A stretch of 46,076 nucleotides of DNA from Leucobacter soli (GCF_910593785.1 NZ_CAJVAP010000024.1:1-46076), one strand, 5' to 3'; positions 8,900 through 17,394 are shown, counted from the first letter of the stretch. Numbers and translations are program-made. The notes: generated from the sequence alone by a model not told the origin.

Positions 8900-8901
8900 G
8901 A

Positions 8902-10419
8902 TTACGCGGCCTCCCCCGTCTCGGCGCCGATCCCGGCCGAACGCGATGCGTCCGCCACCTCGGGGATCCGCTCGTGCGTGATGCCCTTCGCCGCGTCCTC
9001 CTGCAGATCCCACGGGCTCGACAGCGTACCGCGGATCGCGGTGGCGGCGGCGACCAGCGGCGACACCAGGTGCGTGCGGCCGCCCTTGCCCTGCCGACCC
9101 TCGAAATTTCGGTTCGAGGTCGCGGCGCAGCGCTCGCCCGGGGCGAGCTGGTCCGGGTTCATGCCGAGACACATCGAGCAGCCGGCGAAACGCCATTCGC
9201 CGCCGAACTCCTCGACGATCTTGTCGATCCCGGCCTTCTCGGCTTCCAGGCGCACGCGCGCGGATCCGGGCACGACCATCAGGCGCACGCCCTCGGCCTT
9301 CTGCTTGCCCTTGATGATGTCGGCGAACGCGCGCAGGTCGTCGAAGCGCGCATTGGTGCAGGATCCCATGAAGACCGCGTCGACCGGGATCTCCTTCATC
9401 GGGACGCCGGCCTCGAGATCCATGTATTCGAGCGCGCGCTCGGCCGCGGCGCGCTCGTTCGGATCGGAGATCTCCGCCGGATTCGGCACCCGGTCGCTCA
9501 GCAGCACTCCCTGGCCGGGGTTCGTGCCCCAGGTCACGAACGGCTCCAGCTCGCTCGCGTCGAGGAAGACCTCCCGGTCGAAGGTCGCGCCCTCGTCGGT
9601 CGGCAGCGTCTTCCAGTACTCGACGGCCGCGTCCCAGTCGGCGCCCTGCGGCGCGTGGGGGCGATCCTTCACGTAGGCGAAGGTGGTCTCGTCGGGGGCG
9701 ACCATGCCGGCGCGCGCGCCGGCCTCGATCGACATGTTGCAGATGGTCATACGGCCATCCATGGAGAGGTTGCGGATCGCCGAGCCGCGGTACTCGAGCA
9801 CGTAGCCCTGGCCGCCGCCCGTACCGATTTTCGCGATGACCGCGAGGATGATGTCCTTCGCGGTGACGCCGGGGCGCAGTTCGCCCTCGACGTTGATCGC
9901 CATGGTCTTGAACGGCTTCAGCGGCAGCGTCTGCGTCGCCATCACGTGCTCGACCTCGCTGGTGCCGATGCCGAACGCCAGTGCGCCGAACGCGCCGTGG
10001 GTCGAGGTGTGGCTGTCGCCGCAGACCACGGTGATGCCGGGCATGGTCAAGCCGAGCTGCGGGCCGACGACGTGGACGATGCCCTGCTCCTTGTCGCCGA
10101 GCGGGTGCGCGCGAACGCCGAATTCGGCCACGTTGGCGCGCAACGTCTCGATCTGGACCCGGCTCGTCGGATCCTCGATCTCCCGCGTGATGTTGATCGT
10201 GGGCGTGTTGTGATCCTCGGTGGCGACCATCAGATCGACCCGGCGCAGCGGGCGATCCGCCATGCGCAGGCCATCGAACGCCTGCGGGCTGGTGACCTCG
10301 TGGATGAGGTGCAGATCGATGTAGATGAGATCGGGGTTGCCGTTCTCGCCCTTGACGACGACGTGGTCGTCCCACAGCTTCTCCGCCAGTGTGCGGGGTT
10401 TCCTGGTCTGTTCAGTCAT
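8902..10419 (-). CDS. leuC: 3-isopropylmalate dehydratase large subunit
   Basis: Aconitase-family subunit carrying the [4Fe-4S] cluster that dehydrates and rehydrates isopropylmalate in leucine biosynthesis. The 505 residues start with [12 protein letters not shown]. Cluster ligands are recognised in [16 protein letters not shown] and in [31 protein letters not shown]. Other family segments are [34 protein letters not shown] and [12 protein letters not shown]. It heads the operon leuC-leuD-murA-plsC-gpsA-ddl. A candidate leader peptide with three consecutive leucine codons and competing hairpins lies upstream, suggesting control by leucine supply that would also reach the cell-wall and lipid genes unless internal promoters act. 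Confidence 0.97.
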   Translation of the reverse strand: MTEQTRKPRTLAEKLWDDHVVVKGENGNPDLIYIDLHLIHEVTSPQAFDGLRMADRPLRRVDLMVATEDHNTPTINITREIEDPTSRVQIETLRANVAEFGVRAHPLGDKEQGIVHVVGPQLGLTMPGITVVCGDSHTSTHGAFGALAFGIGTSEVEHVMATQTLPLKPFKTMAINVEGELRPGVTAKDIILAVIAKIGTGGGQGYVLEYRGSAIRNLSMDGRMTICNMSIEAGARAGMVAPDETTFAYVKDRPHAPQGADWDAAVEYWKTLPTDEGATFDREVFLDASELEPFVTWGTNPGQGVLLSDRVPNPAEISDPNERAAAERALEYMDLEAGVPMKEIPVDAVFMGSCTNARFDDLRAFADIIKGKQKAEGVRLMVVPGSARVRLEAEKAGIDKIVEEFGGEWRFAGCSMCLGMNPDQLAPGERCAATSNRNFEGRQGKGGRTHLVSPLVAAATAIRGTLSSPWDLQEDAAKGITHERIPEVADASRSAGIGAETGEAA

Positions 10420-10452
10420 AACCTAATGCTTCTCTATTCCGTGACTTCCGGT

Positions 10453-10556
10453 GCGCGGAACGCGCGCGTGCTTCGGCCAGGCCTGAACTCCGCGACGGGA
10501 GGGCCGAAAAGCTACACCCCGTCGCGGCAAGGAAGAAGCAGCTGCCGCATATGCAT
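10453..10556 (-). promoter_or_regulatory. Candidate leucine attenuator in front of leuC
   Basis: After the leader peptide, CCGCGACGGG (minus strand 10527-10518) can pair perfectly with CCCGTCGCGG (10499-10490). A second stem, TTCGGCC (10508-10502) with GGCCGAA (10478-10472), crosses the first, so the two are mutually exclusive. A small GCGCG-CGCGC hairpin (10453-10465) follows. A ribosome at the leader stop codon would cover the left arm of stem one, while one stalled on the Leu codons would leave it free. This is the logic of leader-peptide attenuation. The structures were found by eye; no energies were computed. Confidence 0.6.
10512..10556 (-). CDS. leuL: Candidate leucine leader peptide MHMRQLLLPCRDGV
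   Basis: A 14-codon reading frame on the minus strand begins at ATG 10556 (second in-frame ATG at 10550) and ends with TAG at 10514-10512. It carries three consecutive leucine codons (CTG CTT CTT at 10541-10533). Stem one of the proposed attenuator overlaps its last codons. There is no good Shine-Dalgarno sequence, but TAGACT lies six bases upstream, matching a leaderless start. Short leaders rich in the regulated amino acid precede amino-acid operons in many bacteria; its assignment here is an inference from position, codons and structure. Confidence 0.6.
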   Translation of the reverse strand: MHMRQLLLPCRDGV

Positions 10557-10562
10557 GGGGCG

Positions 10563-10568
10563 AGTCTA
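10563..10568 (-). promoter_or_regulatory. -10 element of the leu operon
   Basis: TAGACT on the minus strand ends six bases before the ATG at 10556, placing the predicted transcription start at the first base of the leader peptide. No clear -35 box is seen. Confidence 0.5.
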
Positions 10569-10664
10569 CCAGGCGCGGCCGCGGGCGATCGCCGTCCCGC
10601 TCACAGCGAACGCTCGGGTCCACGGCCGAGACATCTGCGGTGCCGGGATCCGGAAATCCGGAAG

Positions 10665-10670
10665 TAAATT
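10665..10670 (+). promoter_or_regulatory. Possible -10 element for the CAP-domain gene
   Basis: TAAATT is an AT-rich hexamer in otherwise GC-rich DNA, about 118 bases before the chosen ATG. It is directly preceded by a perfect 8-base tandem duplication (ATCCGGAA twice, 10648-10663). No confident -35 was recognised. Confidence 0.35.
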
Positions 10671-10787
10671 ATGGACCTTCGGGTATCGCGCGACGCGGTG
10701 CGCGCCGGGTACGGTCGAACCAGCGCTCCGCACGGGGTGCGGGGAGACGCTCCTCCGGGAGCGGGTTGCACAGGGGACCGCAAGCCG

Positions 10788-11990
10788 ATGGTGAGACTGG
10801 ACGCGACGCGACGCATGCGCCTCCTCGGTGCGGCCTGCGCGGCGACGCTCGGAGCCGGAACGCTGTTCGCGGTGCCCGCCATGGCGGCGGAACCCGTCGT
10901 TCTTCCGGCGGCCGCGGTGCCGGCGGCAATGCCGGCCGCGGCGCCGAGTTCGACGCTGAGTTCGACGCCGAGCGGGATGCCGAGCGGGATGACGAGCGCG
11001 GCATCGAGCATTGCGCCGGCGCCGTTGGCGGCGGCCCAGTCGGCGCCGTCGGATCTGGCGAAGATGCGCACCCAGATCCTCGACCGCACCAATGCCCTGC
11101 GCAAGGCAGCGGGCGTCCCCGCGCTCAAGATGAACACCGACATCAACACCGTCGCCCAGACCTGGTCCCGCGCGCAGGCGAGCAAGAAGAAGATGTCGCA
11201 CAACCCGAGCTACTCCAAGCAGATCCCCTCGGGCTGGCGGACCGCCGGCGAGAACGTCGCCTACGGCTACGCCTCTGCGAAGGCGGTCGTGACGGCGTGG
11301 AAGAACTCCGACGGCCACTACGCGAACATGGTCCGCAGCACCTTCACCCACGTCGGGATCGGTATCGCCCTCGATTCCAAGGGCCGCCTCTACTACACGC
11401 AGACCTTCGCCGGGTACTCCGGCGGCAAGTCCGGCGATTTCGCCGGCGGTTCGTCGCGCACGGCCCTCGATCCGACGCTCAGCGGTTCGGCCAGGGCCGG
11501 GAAGACGCTCACCGCGAAGCCCGGGAAGTGGAAGCCGGGAACCGTCACCTACCGCTACCAGTGGATGCGCAACTTCAAGACGAAGATCTCTGGTGCGACG
11601 AAGGCGACGTACAAGCCGACCGCGAAGGATGCGGGCAAGCGGATTTCGGTGCGGGTGACCGGTCGGTTCGAAGACGGCACGACGGCGGTGCGCGCGTCCG
11701 ACACGCGCAAGGTGCCGCTGATCGCCTACGCGAAGGCCCCGAGGCCGAAGGTCTCGGGTACCGCGAAGGTCGGCCGGACGCTCACCGCGAAGGCGAGCGG
11801 CTGGAGCCCGAAGCCGAGCAAGATCCGCTACCAGTGGTATCGGAACGGGAAGGCTATCTCGGGGGCGACGAAGACGAAGTACCGTCTCAAGTCCGCCGAC
11901 GCGGGCAAGAAGATCACCGTACGGGTCGCGCCGACCAGGACCGGCTACGCGAAGACCACCCGCTCGACCACGGTCAAGGTGAAGAGCTGA
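10788..11990 (+). CDS. Secreted CAP/SCP-domain protein with Ig-like repeats
   Basis: A 400-residue exported protein. After a basic start a signal segment (residues about 10-31) ends near AMAAEP. An alanine/proline/serine-rich spacer follows, then a CAP (SCP/PR-1-like) domain: ILDRTNALRKAAGVPALKMN, MSHNPSYSK, the AGENVAYGYAS motif, WKNSDGHYANMVRSTFTHVGIGIA and YYTQTFAG. The His and Glu of the CAP pocket are present. The C-terminal half has two related repeats (LSGSARAGKTLTAKPGKWKP / VSGTAKVGRTLTAKASGWSP, each followed by a YQW and an ISGATK motif), an Ig-like repeat seen in secreted actinobacterial proteins. ATG 10788 was chosen because AGGGGA lies ten bases upstream and the signal peptide then starts normally; the frame is open to an upstream ATG at 10671. 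The role in the cell wall or outside the cell is unknown. Confidence 0.88.
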   Translation: MVRLDATRRMRLLGAACAATLGAGTLFAVPAMAAEPVVLPAAAVPAAMPAAAPSSTLSSTPSGMPSGMTSAASSIAPAPLAAAQSAPSDLAKMRTQILDRTNALRKAAGVPALKMNTDINTVAQTWSRAQASKKKMSHNPSYSKQIPSGWRTAGENVAYGYASAKAVVTAWKNSDGHYANMVRSTFTHVGIGIALDSKGRLYYTQTFAGYSGGKSGDFAGGSSRTALDPTLSGSARAGKTLTAKPGKWKPGTVTYRYQWMRNFKTKISGATKATYKPTAKDAGKRISVRVTGRFEDGTTAVRASDTRKVPLIAYAKAPRPKVSGTAKVGRTLTAKASGWSPKPSKIRYQWYRNGKAISGATKTKYRLKSADAGKKITVRVAPTRTGYAKTTRSTTVKVKS

Positions 11991-12027
11991 CCGTGCGCAC
12001 CCTGCGGCGCTGACGCCGACCGCCCGA

Positions 12028-12049
12028 CCGAGCCCGGCGCCGGGCTCGG
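12028..12049. terminator. Bidirectional terminator hairpin
   Basis: CCGAGCCCGG and CCGGGCTCGG form a perfect palindromic stem of ten or eleven pairs between the convergent CAP-domain and terC genes. It could end transcription from both sides. No T-run is present. Confidence 0.65.
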
Positions 12050-12075
12050 ATGCGCCTCCCCGGCGCCCGCCCGCC

Positions 12076-13116
12076 TCAATCCTCTCCGCGAGCCTCCTCA
12101 TGGGCGCCCTCGTGGGCGCCGAGGTGCAGCCGCTCGCCGTGCGCACGTGCCACGCGACGCATCTTCACGACGCTCGCGATCGTGGCGACGGCCATCGCGG
12201 TCACGATGAACCCGAGCGAGAACCAGATGCTGATATCGGGCACCCACTCGACGTGCCTGCCGCCGTTGATGAACGGCAGCTCGTTCTCGTGCAGGGCGTG
12301 GAAGATCAGCTTCACGCCGATGAAGCCGAGGATCGCGGCGATCCCGTACTTCAGGTACTCGAGGCGATCGAGCAGTCCGCCGAGCAGGAAGTAGAGCTGC
12401 CGCAGGCCCATGAGCGCGAACACGTTCGCGGTGAACACGATGAAGGGGCTGCGCGTGATGCCGAAGATCGCGGGGATCGAATCGAGCGCGAAGAGCAGAT
12501 CGGTGGTGCCCAGCGAGATGAGCACGAGCATGAACGGCGTCCACATCCGCTTGCCGTCGACCGTCGTGCGCAGCCGGCCTCCGTCGTAGTGGTCCGTGAT
12601 CGGCAGGACCTTCTTGGCCTGTCGCACGATCCAGCTGTCACCGGCGTGCTCCTCCTCGCCGGGCTTGACCTGCTGCCAGGCCGTCCAGATGAGCCAGGCG
12701 CCGAAGATGAAGAAGATCCAGATGAACCGTTCGATGAGCGCCGCGCCGGCGAGGATGAAGAGCCCGCGGAACACGAGCGCGAGCACGATGCCGATCATGA
12801 GCGCGCGCTGCTGGTAGGCGTGCGGCACCTTGAAGCTCGAGAGGATCAGGACGAACACGAAGAGGTTGTCGATCGAGAGGCTGTACTCGGTGAGCCATCC
12901 GGCGAGGAACTCGGTGCCGTGCTGCACGTCGCCGAGCAGGAAGATGGATCCGGCGAAGATCAGCGCGAGCAGCACGTAGAAGCCCACCCAGAGGCTGGCC
13001 TCCCGCATGGAGGGGACGTGCGGTCGTTTGATGATGAGGAGCAGATCGACGATCAGGATCGCCACGAGCAGGATCATCGATCCGATCTCGAACCAGAGCG
13101 GGAGTACCGGTGTCAT
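12076..13116 (-). CDS. TerC-family membrane protein, likely manganese exporter
   Basis: A 346-residue integral-membrane protein of the TerC/Alx family with about eight to nine membrane segments. Family signatures are TEYSLSIDNLFVFVLILSSF near residue 78, with the conserved acidic residue in the membrane, and LISLGTTDLLFALDSIPAIFGITR near residue 205, plus LMGLRQLYFLLGGLLDRLEYLKYGIA. A charged histidine-rich tail follows. The family was named for tellurium resistance, but Alx and related proteins have been linked to manganese efflux. The candidate yybP-ykoY manganese riboswitch directly upstream supports that role here. Which metal is moved is an inference from the regulator and family. Confidence 0.92.
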   Translation of the reverse strand: MTPVLPLWFEIGSMILLVAILIVDLLLIIKRPHVPSMREASLWVGFYVLLALIFAGSIFLLGDVQHGTEFLAGWLTEYSLSIDNLFVFVLILSSFKVPHAYQQRALMIGIVLALVFRGLFILAGAALIERFIWIFFIFGAWLIWTAWQQVKPGEEEHAGDSWIVRQAKKVLPITDHYDGGRLRTTVDGKRMWTPFMLVLISLGTTDLLFALDSIPAIFGITRSPFIVFTANVFALMGLRQLYFLLGGLLDRLEYLKYGIAAILGFIGVKLIFHALHENELPFINGGRHVEWVPDISIWFSLGFIVTAMAVATIASVVKMRRVARAHGERLHLGAHEGAHEEARGED

Positions 13117-13150
13117 GCAGTCGCCTTCGGTCGGGCGCGGGGTGCGCGGA

Positions 13151-13275
13151 GGTCCGAAAGTCTCTTCCCGGCGCCCCGGCCCTCTCGCATGGACCGGCTC
13201 GCCGCGCCCGTACCGGCCTCGCGTCGGAGCAAGGCGTATTGACGATACGGGCGAAACGGAATACTCCCCTTCGCG
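13151..13275 (-). ncRNA. yybP-ykoY manganese riboswitch upstream of terC
   Basis: On the minus strand the leader begins with GAAGGGGAGTA (around 13275-13261), followed about 20 bases later by CGTCAATACGC and, near the 3' end, GAGACTTTCGGACC (around 13164-13151). This order, GGGGAGUA then CGUCA-AC then GAGAC-Y-U, matches the conserved core of the yybP-ykoY family as I know it from alx, mntP and yybP. A -10-like TAGGAT at 13287-13282 would start the transcript almost exactly at the aptamer. The downstream gene is of the family most often controlled by this element. Recognition is by motif; a covariance-model search was not run. Confidence 0.82.
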
Positions 13276-13281
13276 GCCACC

Positions 13282-13287
13282 ATCCTA
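13282..13287 (-). promoter_or_regulatory. -10 element for terC
   Basis: TAGGAT on the minus strand lies about seven bases before the riboswitch core. The -35 region is not recognisable. Confidence 0.45.
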
Positions 13288-13447
13288 CCCCGCGATCCGC
13301 CGCTCGACCCACAGCCCCGCGCTCGGATCCCCCGAATCGACGCTCGCCCCGACGCCGAACCGGCGACCCGGAGGACTCGAACGGGGGCGAGCATCGGATG
13401 GGCGCCCGCCGCCGCGGATTCCCAGCAGCGATGCCCCCGCCCCCCGC
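13288..13447. other. Intergenic stretch between terC and the YqhA-like gene
   Basis: Divergent spacer of about 160 bases without a convincing gene. It must hold upstream promoter sequence for both sides. I see no repeat or structural RNA here beyond the flanking -10 elements. Confidence 0.4.
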
Positions 13448-13453
13448 TAGCAT
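13448..13453 (+). promoter_or_regulatory. -10 element for the YqhA-like gene
   Basis: TAGCAT lies 29 bases before the GTG start, leaving room for a short leader with the Shine-Dalgarno sequence GAAAGGAC. Confidence 0.45.
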
Positions 13454-13482
13454 TTATCCAGACCAGACGCGAAAGGACGCCC

Positions 13483-14250
13483 GTGATCGACCGTTCAGCA
13501 CCGCCGATCGAGCGCAGCGACGCGAAGGGACCCGGCCCCGCCTCGCGCACGCTCGCCGGCTTCATCTTCGCGAGCCGCTGGCTGCAAGCCCCCCTCTACC
13601 TCGGCCTCATCATCGCGCAGGCCGTCTACGTGGTGCTCTTCTTCGTCGAGCTCTGGCACCTCATCGAGACCGCCATCATCTCGGGCCACATCTCCGAGAC
13701 AGACGTGATGCTCAGCGTTCTCGCCCTCATCGACATCGTCATGATCGCGAACCTCCTGATCATGGTGATCATCGGCGGCTACGAGACCTTCGTGTCGAAG
13801 ATCCGCGTCACCGGCCACCACGACGAGCCCGACTGGCTCTCGCACGTCAACGCGAACCTGCTCAAGGTCAAGCTCGCGATCTCGATCATCTCGATCTCGT
13901 CGATCCACCTGCTCAAGACCTTCATCGAGGTCGGCCGCATGGACGGCGGCATCGTCACCGACGCCTCCGGCACAGTGATCTACTCCTCGGACGGCGTGAT
14001 GTGGGAGGTGCTGATCCACCTCGCCTTCATCGTGTCGGCGCTCGCGCTCGCCTGGATCGACCGCATGAGCAAGGATCCGCACGAGAAGCACGACACGGCG
14101 ACCCGGCCCGCAACCGTCGCGCCCGCTGCAACCGCCGCAGCAGCGCCGGCCGCGGCGTACGCACCCGCCGAGACGGGCACCGGCGAGTACGTGACCGTGA
14201 GGATCCCCGCGGGCGCCCCGCTCCCGGACGGTGCCGAGGTCGTCCGCTAG
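13483..14250 (+). CDS. YqhA/UPF0114-family membrane protein
   Basis: A 255-residue integral-membrane protein of unknown function related to E. coli YqhA. Residues about 33-57, 70-95, 125-150 and 170-192 are hydrophobic. The family segments RWLQAPLYLGLIIAQ, LIDIVMIANLLIMVIIGGYETFVSKI and HVNANLLKVKLAISIISISSIHLLKTFI are well preserved. A roughly 55-residue alanine/proline-rich C-terminal extension beyond the last membrane segment is not part of the core family. The GTG start at 13483 is supported by GAAAGGAC upstream. Its TAG stop forms part of the -10-like hexamer of the following YibE/F gene, nine bases away. Confidence 0.9.
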   Translation: MIDRSAPPIERSDAKGPGPASRTLAGFIFASRWLQAPLYLGLIIAQAVYVVLFFVELWHLIETAIISGHISETDVMLSVLALIDIVMIANLLIMVIIGGYETFVSKIRVTGHHDEPDWLSHVNANLLKVKLAISIISISSIHLLKTFIEVGRMDGGIVTDASGTVIYSSDGVMWEVLIHLAFIVSALALAWIDRMSKDPHEKHDTATRPATVAPAATAAAAPAAAYAPAETGTGEYVTVRIPAGAPLPDGAEVVR

Positions 14251-14253
14251 ATT
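14248..14253 (+). promoter_or_regulatory. -10-like element for the YibE/F gene, made from the upstream stop codon
   Basis: TAGATT begins with the TAG stop of the preceding gene and ends six bases before the ATG at 14260, suggesting an internal leaderless start, as seen at plsC. Confidence 0.4.
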
Positions 14254-14259
14254 CGAGCC

Positions 14260-15690
14260 ATGCTCTCGAGCGACGACCTCCCGCACTCGCACGCCCACGC
14301 GCACCTCTCCAGTCGCGCGGTCCCGACCTCACGGCTCACCCGGCTCATCACCATCCTCCTGCTCGCAGCCGTCGCGGGTGCCACTGCGATCGGGCTCGTC
14401 GTGCTCTGGCCCGACTACGCGAAGGTCGGCGAGGTGGCCGAGCTGACCCAGTACTCCGCGCAGGGGGTCGACCTCGAGCAGGGCGAGGTCCTGAGCATCG
14501 ACGACGACTGCACCCGGTTCGACGATCCGATGGCGGTGCCGGGAGCCGAGGATGCAGCCGACGAGGATGAAGCGGGCGGGACGGCTTCCGAGGCTGACGC
14601 CGCGGGTGCGGCGACGCTCGGCGCGTGCCTGAGCGCGAGCATCGGAGTGCGGAGCGGACCGGACGCGGGCCGGATGATCGAGGTGCCGGTGCGCGGCCCG
14701 CTCGCGAACGCCGGGCTGCGACCGGGCGACCGGGTCGAGCTCATCGCCACCCCGGATGCGAGCGGAGCGGGATCCGCGAGCGCCGGCTACGACATCGCGA
14801 ACGTGTACAATGTCTCCGGGGTCTTCCGGAATCTCCCCCTCGCACTGCTCACCCTGCTCTTCGCCGCCGTCGTGATCGCGGTGGGCCGGATCCGCGGCCT
14901 GCTCGCGCTCATCGCACTCGGTATCAGCGTCGGCGTCCTGCTGGCGTTCGTCCTGCCGGCGCTCGTCGCGGGCGGGCCCGGGCTGCTGATCGGCATCGTC
15001 GGCTCGAGCGCGATCATGTTCGTCATCCTCTACCTCGTGCACGGGCCGAACATGCGCACCACCGCAGCGCTCATCGGGACGCTCTGCGGCATCCTGATCA
15101 TGGCCGGCATCTCTCTGCTCTCGGTACAGGTGACTCGGCTCAGCGGGATCGGCGACGAGGCCTCCGGGATCCTCTCGTCGCTCACCTCGCCCATCGACTT
15201 CCGAGGACTCCTCACCTGCTCGATCATCATCGCCGGGCTCGGCGTGCTGAACGACGTCACCATCACGCAGGCATCCGCCGTCTGGGAGCTCCGCTCCGCG
15301 GCGCCATCGATGTCGCGCGGCGAGATCTACGCGCGGGCGATGCGGATCGGCCGGGACCACATCGCCTCGACCGTCTACACGGTCTTCTTCGCCTACGTGG
15401 GCGCCGCGCTGAGCGTGCTGATCCTGCTCTACCTCTACGACCGTCCGGTGCTCTCGCTCCTCACGCAGGAGGACATCGCGACCGAGATCGTGCGGACCCT
15501 CTGCGGCAGCATCGGGCTCGTGCTGGCCGTGCCGATCACCACCTGGGTGGCCGCGCTCTTCGCCGCCCCCGCGGACGAGCGGCCGGGCGGTGCCGGCACT
15601 GCACCGACCGCCGCCGCTTCACCGACCACTGCGCCGACCGTCGCAGCCGCACCCGCCCCGTCCGATCCTGCCGCGAGGCGGCCGGCCTGA
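14260..15690 (+). CDS. YibE/F-family membrane protein
   Basis: A 476-residue membrane protein of the YibE/F family, whose function is not established. One membrane segment at residues about 28-50 is followed by an extracytoplasmic region of about 130 residues containing an acidic, alanine-rich insertion and the motif VPVRGPLANAGLRPGDRVELIATPD. Then come about eight membrane segments, with FAAVVIAVGRIRGLLALIALGIS, GPNMRTTAALIGT and GLGVLNDVTITQASAVWELR, which are typical family signatures. The C-terminus is a low-complexity alanine/proline/threonine tail. It lies nine bases after the YqhA-like gene and converges with the ABC permease gene, ending seven bases from it. Confidence 0.88.
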   Translation: MLSSDDLPHSHAHAHLSSRAVPTSRLTRLITILLLAAVAGATAIGLVVLWPDYAKVGEVAELTQYSAQGVDLEQGEVLSIDDDCTRFDDPMAVPGAEDAADEDEAGGTASEADAAGAATLGACLSASIGVRSGPDAGRMIEVPVRGPLANAGLRPGDRVELIATPDASGAGSASAGYDIANVYNVSGVFRNLPLALLTLLFAAVVIAVGRIRGLLALIALGISVGVLLAFVLPALVAGGPGLLIGIVGSSAIMFVILYLVHGPNMRTTAALIGTLCGILIMAGISLLSVQVTRLSGIGDEASGILSSLTSPIDFRGLLTCSIIIAGLGVLNDVTITQASAVWELRSAAPSMSRGEIYARAMRIGRDHIASTVYTVFFAYVGAALSVLILLYLYDRPVLSLLTQEDIATEIVRTLCGSIGLVLAVPITTWVAALFAAPADERPGGAGTAPTAAASPTTAPTVAAAPAPSDPAARRPA

Positions 15691-15697
15691 CGTCGCC

Positions 15698-16537
15698 TCA
15701 ACCGGCGAAGGTGTCGCGCCAGCGCAGCGTGCGGCGCTCCAGCAGCCGCACGAGCGAGTCGGAGAGCTTGCCTATCGCAGCGAAGATGATCACGCCGACC
15801 ATCACGGTCGCGGTGTCGAGCAGCGACCGCGCGTCCTGGATCAGGTAGCCGATGCCGCTGGTGGCGCCCATCAGCTCGGCGACCACCAGGCACAGCCAGG
15901 CCATGCCGATCGAGAGCCGGAGGCCCAGCAGGATGTTCGGCATCGCGCCGGGCAGCACGACGAGCCGCAGGCGCTGCCAGGCCGTGAAGCCGAGGGTGGC
16001 CGACATCTCGAAAAGCTTGCGATCCACCGCGCGCACGCCGAGGAAGGAATTGACGTAGATCGGGAAGAAGGCGCCGACCGCGATCAGCACGATCTTCGAC
16101 TCCTCGCCGAAGCCGAACCAGAGGATGAACAGCGGCGTCACCGCGATCAGCGGGACGGTGCGGAGCATCTGCACCGTCGGGTCGAGCGCGCGCTCCGCGA
16201 GGCTCGAGAACCCGACCAGCAGGCCGACGGCCAGGCCGAGACCGGCGCCCCAGAGCGTGCCGATGACGGCCCGTTGCAGACTGATCAGGAAGTTCTTGCC
16301 GAGCACACCGTTCGCCGCGAGGTCGACCAGGCGAGCGAACACCTGCGACGGCGCCGGGAAGAGCTGCGTGTTGATGAGGCCGATGTTCGCGGCGATCTGC
16401 CAGACGACGATCACCGCCACCGGCAGGATCGCACCGATGACCCAGCGGGCGCTACGGGCGAGCCTGGCGCCGCCGGGCGGGGCGACCGCGCTCCGCCGGA
16501 GCTCCTGGTCCTCGTTCTCCTGCGTCGGGATCGCCAT
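15698..16537 (-). CDS. SsuC-type ABC transporter permease
   Basis: A 279-residue permease with about six membrane segments, similar to SsuC/TauC permeases for sulfonates and related organosulfur compounds. Seen are LGWAR-like segment LGFTAWQRLRLVVLPGAMPNILLGLRLSIGMAWLCLVVAE (the EAA loop that contacts the ATPase) and RTVPLIAVTPLFILWFGFGEESK. The ATG at 16537 overlaps the ATPase stop by one base (TGATG), indicating translational coupling. It is the last gene of a four-gene operon: binding protein, monooxygenase, ATPase, permease. Confidence 0.92.
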   Translation of the reverse strand: MAIPTQENEDQELRRSAVAPPGGARLARSARWVIGAILPVAVIVVWQIAANIGLINTQLFPAPSQVFARLVDLAANGVLGKNFLISLQRAVIGTLWGAGLGLAVGLLVGFSSLAERALDPTVQMLRTVPLIAVTPLFILWFGFGEESKIVLIAVGAFFPIYVNSFLGVRAVDRKLFEMSATLGFTAWQRLRLVVLPGAMPNILLGLRLSIGMAWLCLVVAELMGATSGIGYLIQDARSLLDTATVMVGVIIFAAIGKLSDSLVRLLERRTLRWRDTFAG

Positions 16538-17394
16538 CAGACCGCCTCCTCGTCGCGTTCGGGCTCGCGCTCGTCGCGTCCGCGCTCGGCGGCACCAGGG
16601 CCGCGCTCGGCCCGGCCGTGCTCGGCCCGGCCCAGTTCGTCGAAGCGGCCGCGGATCTCCGCGCGCAGCTGCTCGAACGCGTGCGAGTCGCGATCCCGCT
16701 CGTCGGGGGCCACACCGGGCAGGATCCGGTCGATGCGCCCCGGGCGCGGGCTCATGAGCACGATGCGGTCGCCGAGCGTGATCGCCTCGTCGATGTCGTG
16801 GGTGACGAAGAGCATCGTGGTGTGGTTCTGCTCCCACATCTCGAGCAGCGCCCCCTGCATCTGGGTGCGGGTGAAGGCGTCGAGCGCGCCGAAGGGCTCG
16901 TCGAGCAGCAGGATCCGCGGCTCCCGCAGGAGGGCGCGCGCGATCGAGACCCGCTGCAGCATGCCGCCCGAGAGCTCCTTCGGGTACGCCTTGGCGAAGC
17001 CGCTGAGGCCGGTCATGATCAGCAGTTCGTCGACCGCCGCCCGGACCGTGCGGTTGCGGAGCGAGAGGTTCGCGGCGATGTTTCGTTCGACCGTGAGCCA
17101 CGGCATCAGCCGGTGCTCCTGGAACACGACCGCGCGGTCGGGCCCCGGCTTCGCGATCCCCGTTCCCTCGAGCTCGATCGTCCCGCCGCTCGGCGCCTCG
17201 AGGCCCGCGACCAGCTTCAGCAGGGTGCTCTTGCCGCAGCCGCTCGGGCCGACGACCGTCACGAGCTCGCCCCGGGCGACCGACAGATCGACCGAGCTCA
17301 GCGCGTGCACGGCCCGGCTCTCGGAGTGGAATACCTTCTCGACGCCGTGCAGCCGCAGATAGTCCGGCTGGCCCCGCACCGCGGAATCGACCAT
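16537..17394 (-). CDS. SsuB-type ABC transporter ATP-binding protein
   Basis: A 285-residue ATPase energising the adjacent permease. Walker A is VVGPSGCGKSTLL near residue 48, the Q-loop is VFQEHRLMPWLTV, the signature is ELSGGMLQRVSIARAL, and Walker B is RILLLDEPFGALD, followed by the switch histidine in FVTHDIDEA. After residue 250 there is a charged, repetitive tail rich in Arg, Glu and Gly, outside the usual SsuB fold. ATG 17394 overlaps the monooxygenase stop by one base. The substrate is inferred from the operon and family, not from this protein. Confidence 0.93.
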   Translation of the reverse strand: MVDSAVRGQPDYLRLHGVEKVFHSESRAVHALSSVDLSVARGELVTVVGPSGCGKSTLLKLVAGLEAPSGGTIELEGTGIAKPGPDRAVVFQEHRLMPWLTVERNIAANLSLRNRTVRAAVDELLIMTGLSGFAKAYPKELSGGMLQRVSIARALLREPRILLLDEPFGALDAFTRTQMQGALLEMWEQNHTTMLFVTHDIDEAITLGDRIVLMSPRPGRIDRILPGVAPDERDRDSHAFEQLRAEIRGRFDELGRAEHGRAERGPGAAERGRDEREPERDEEAV

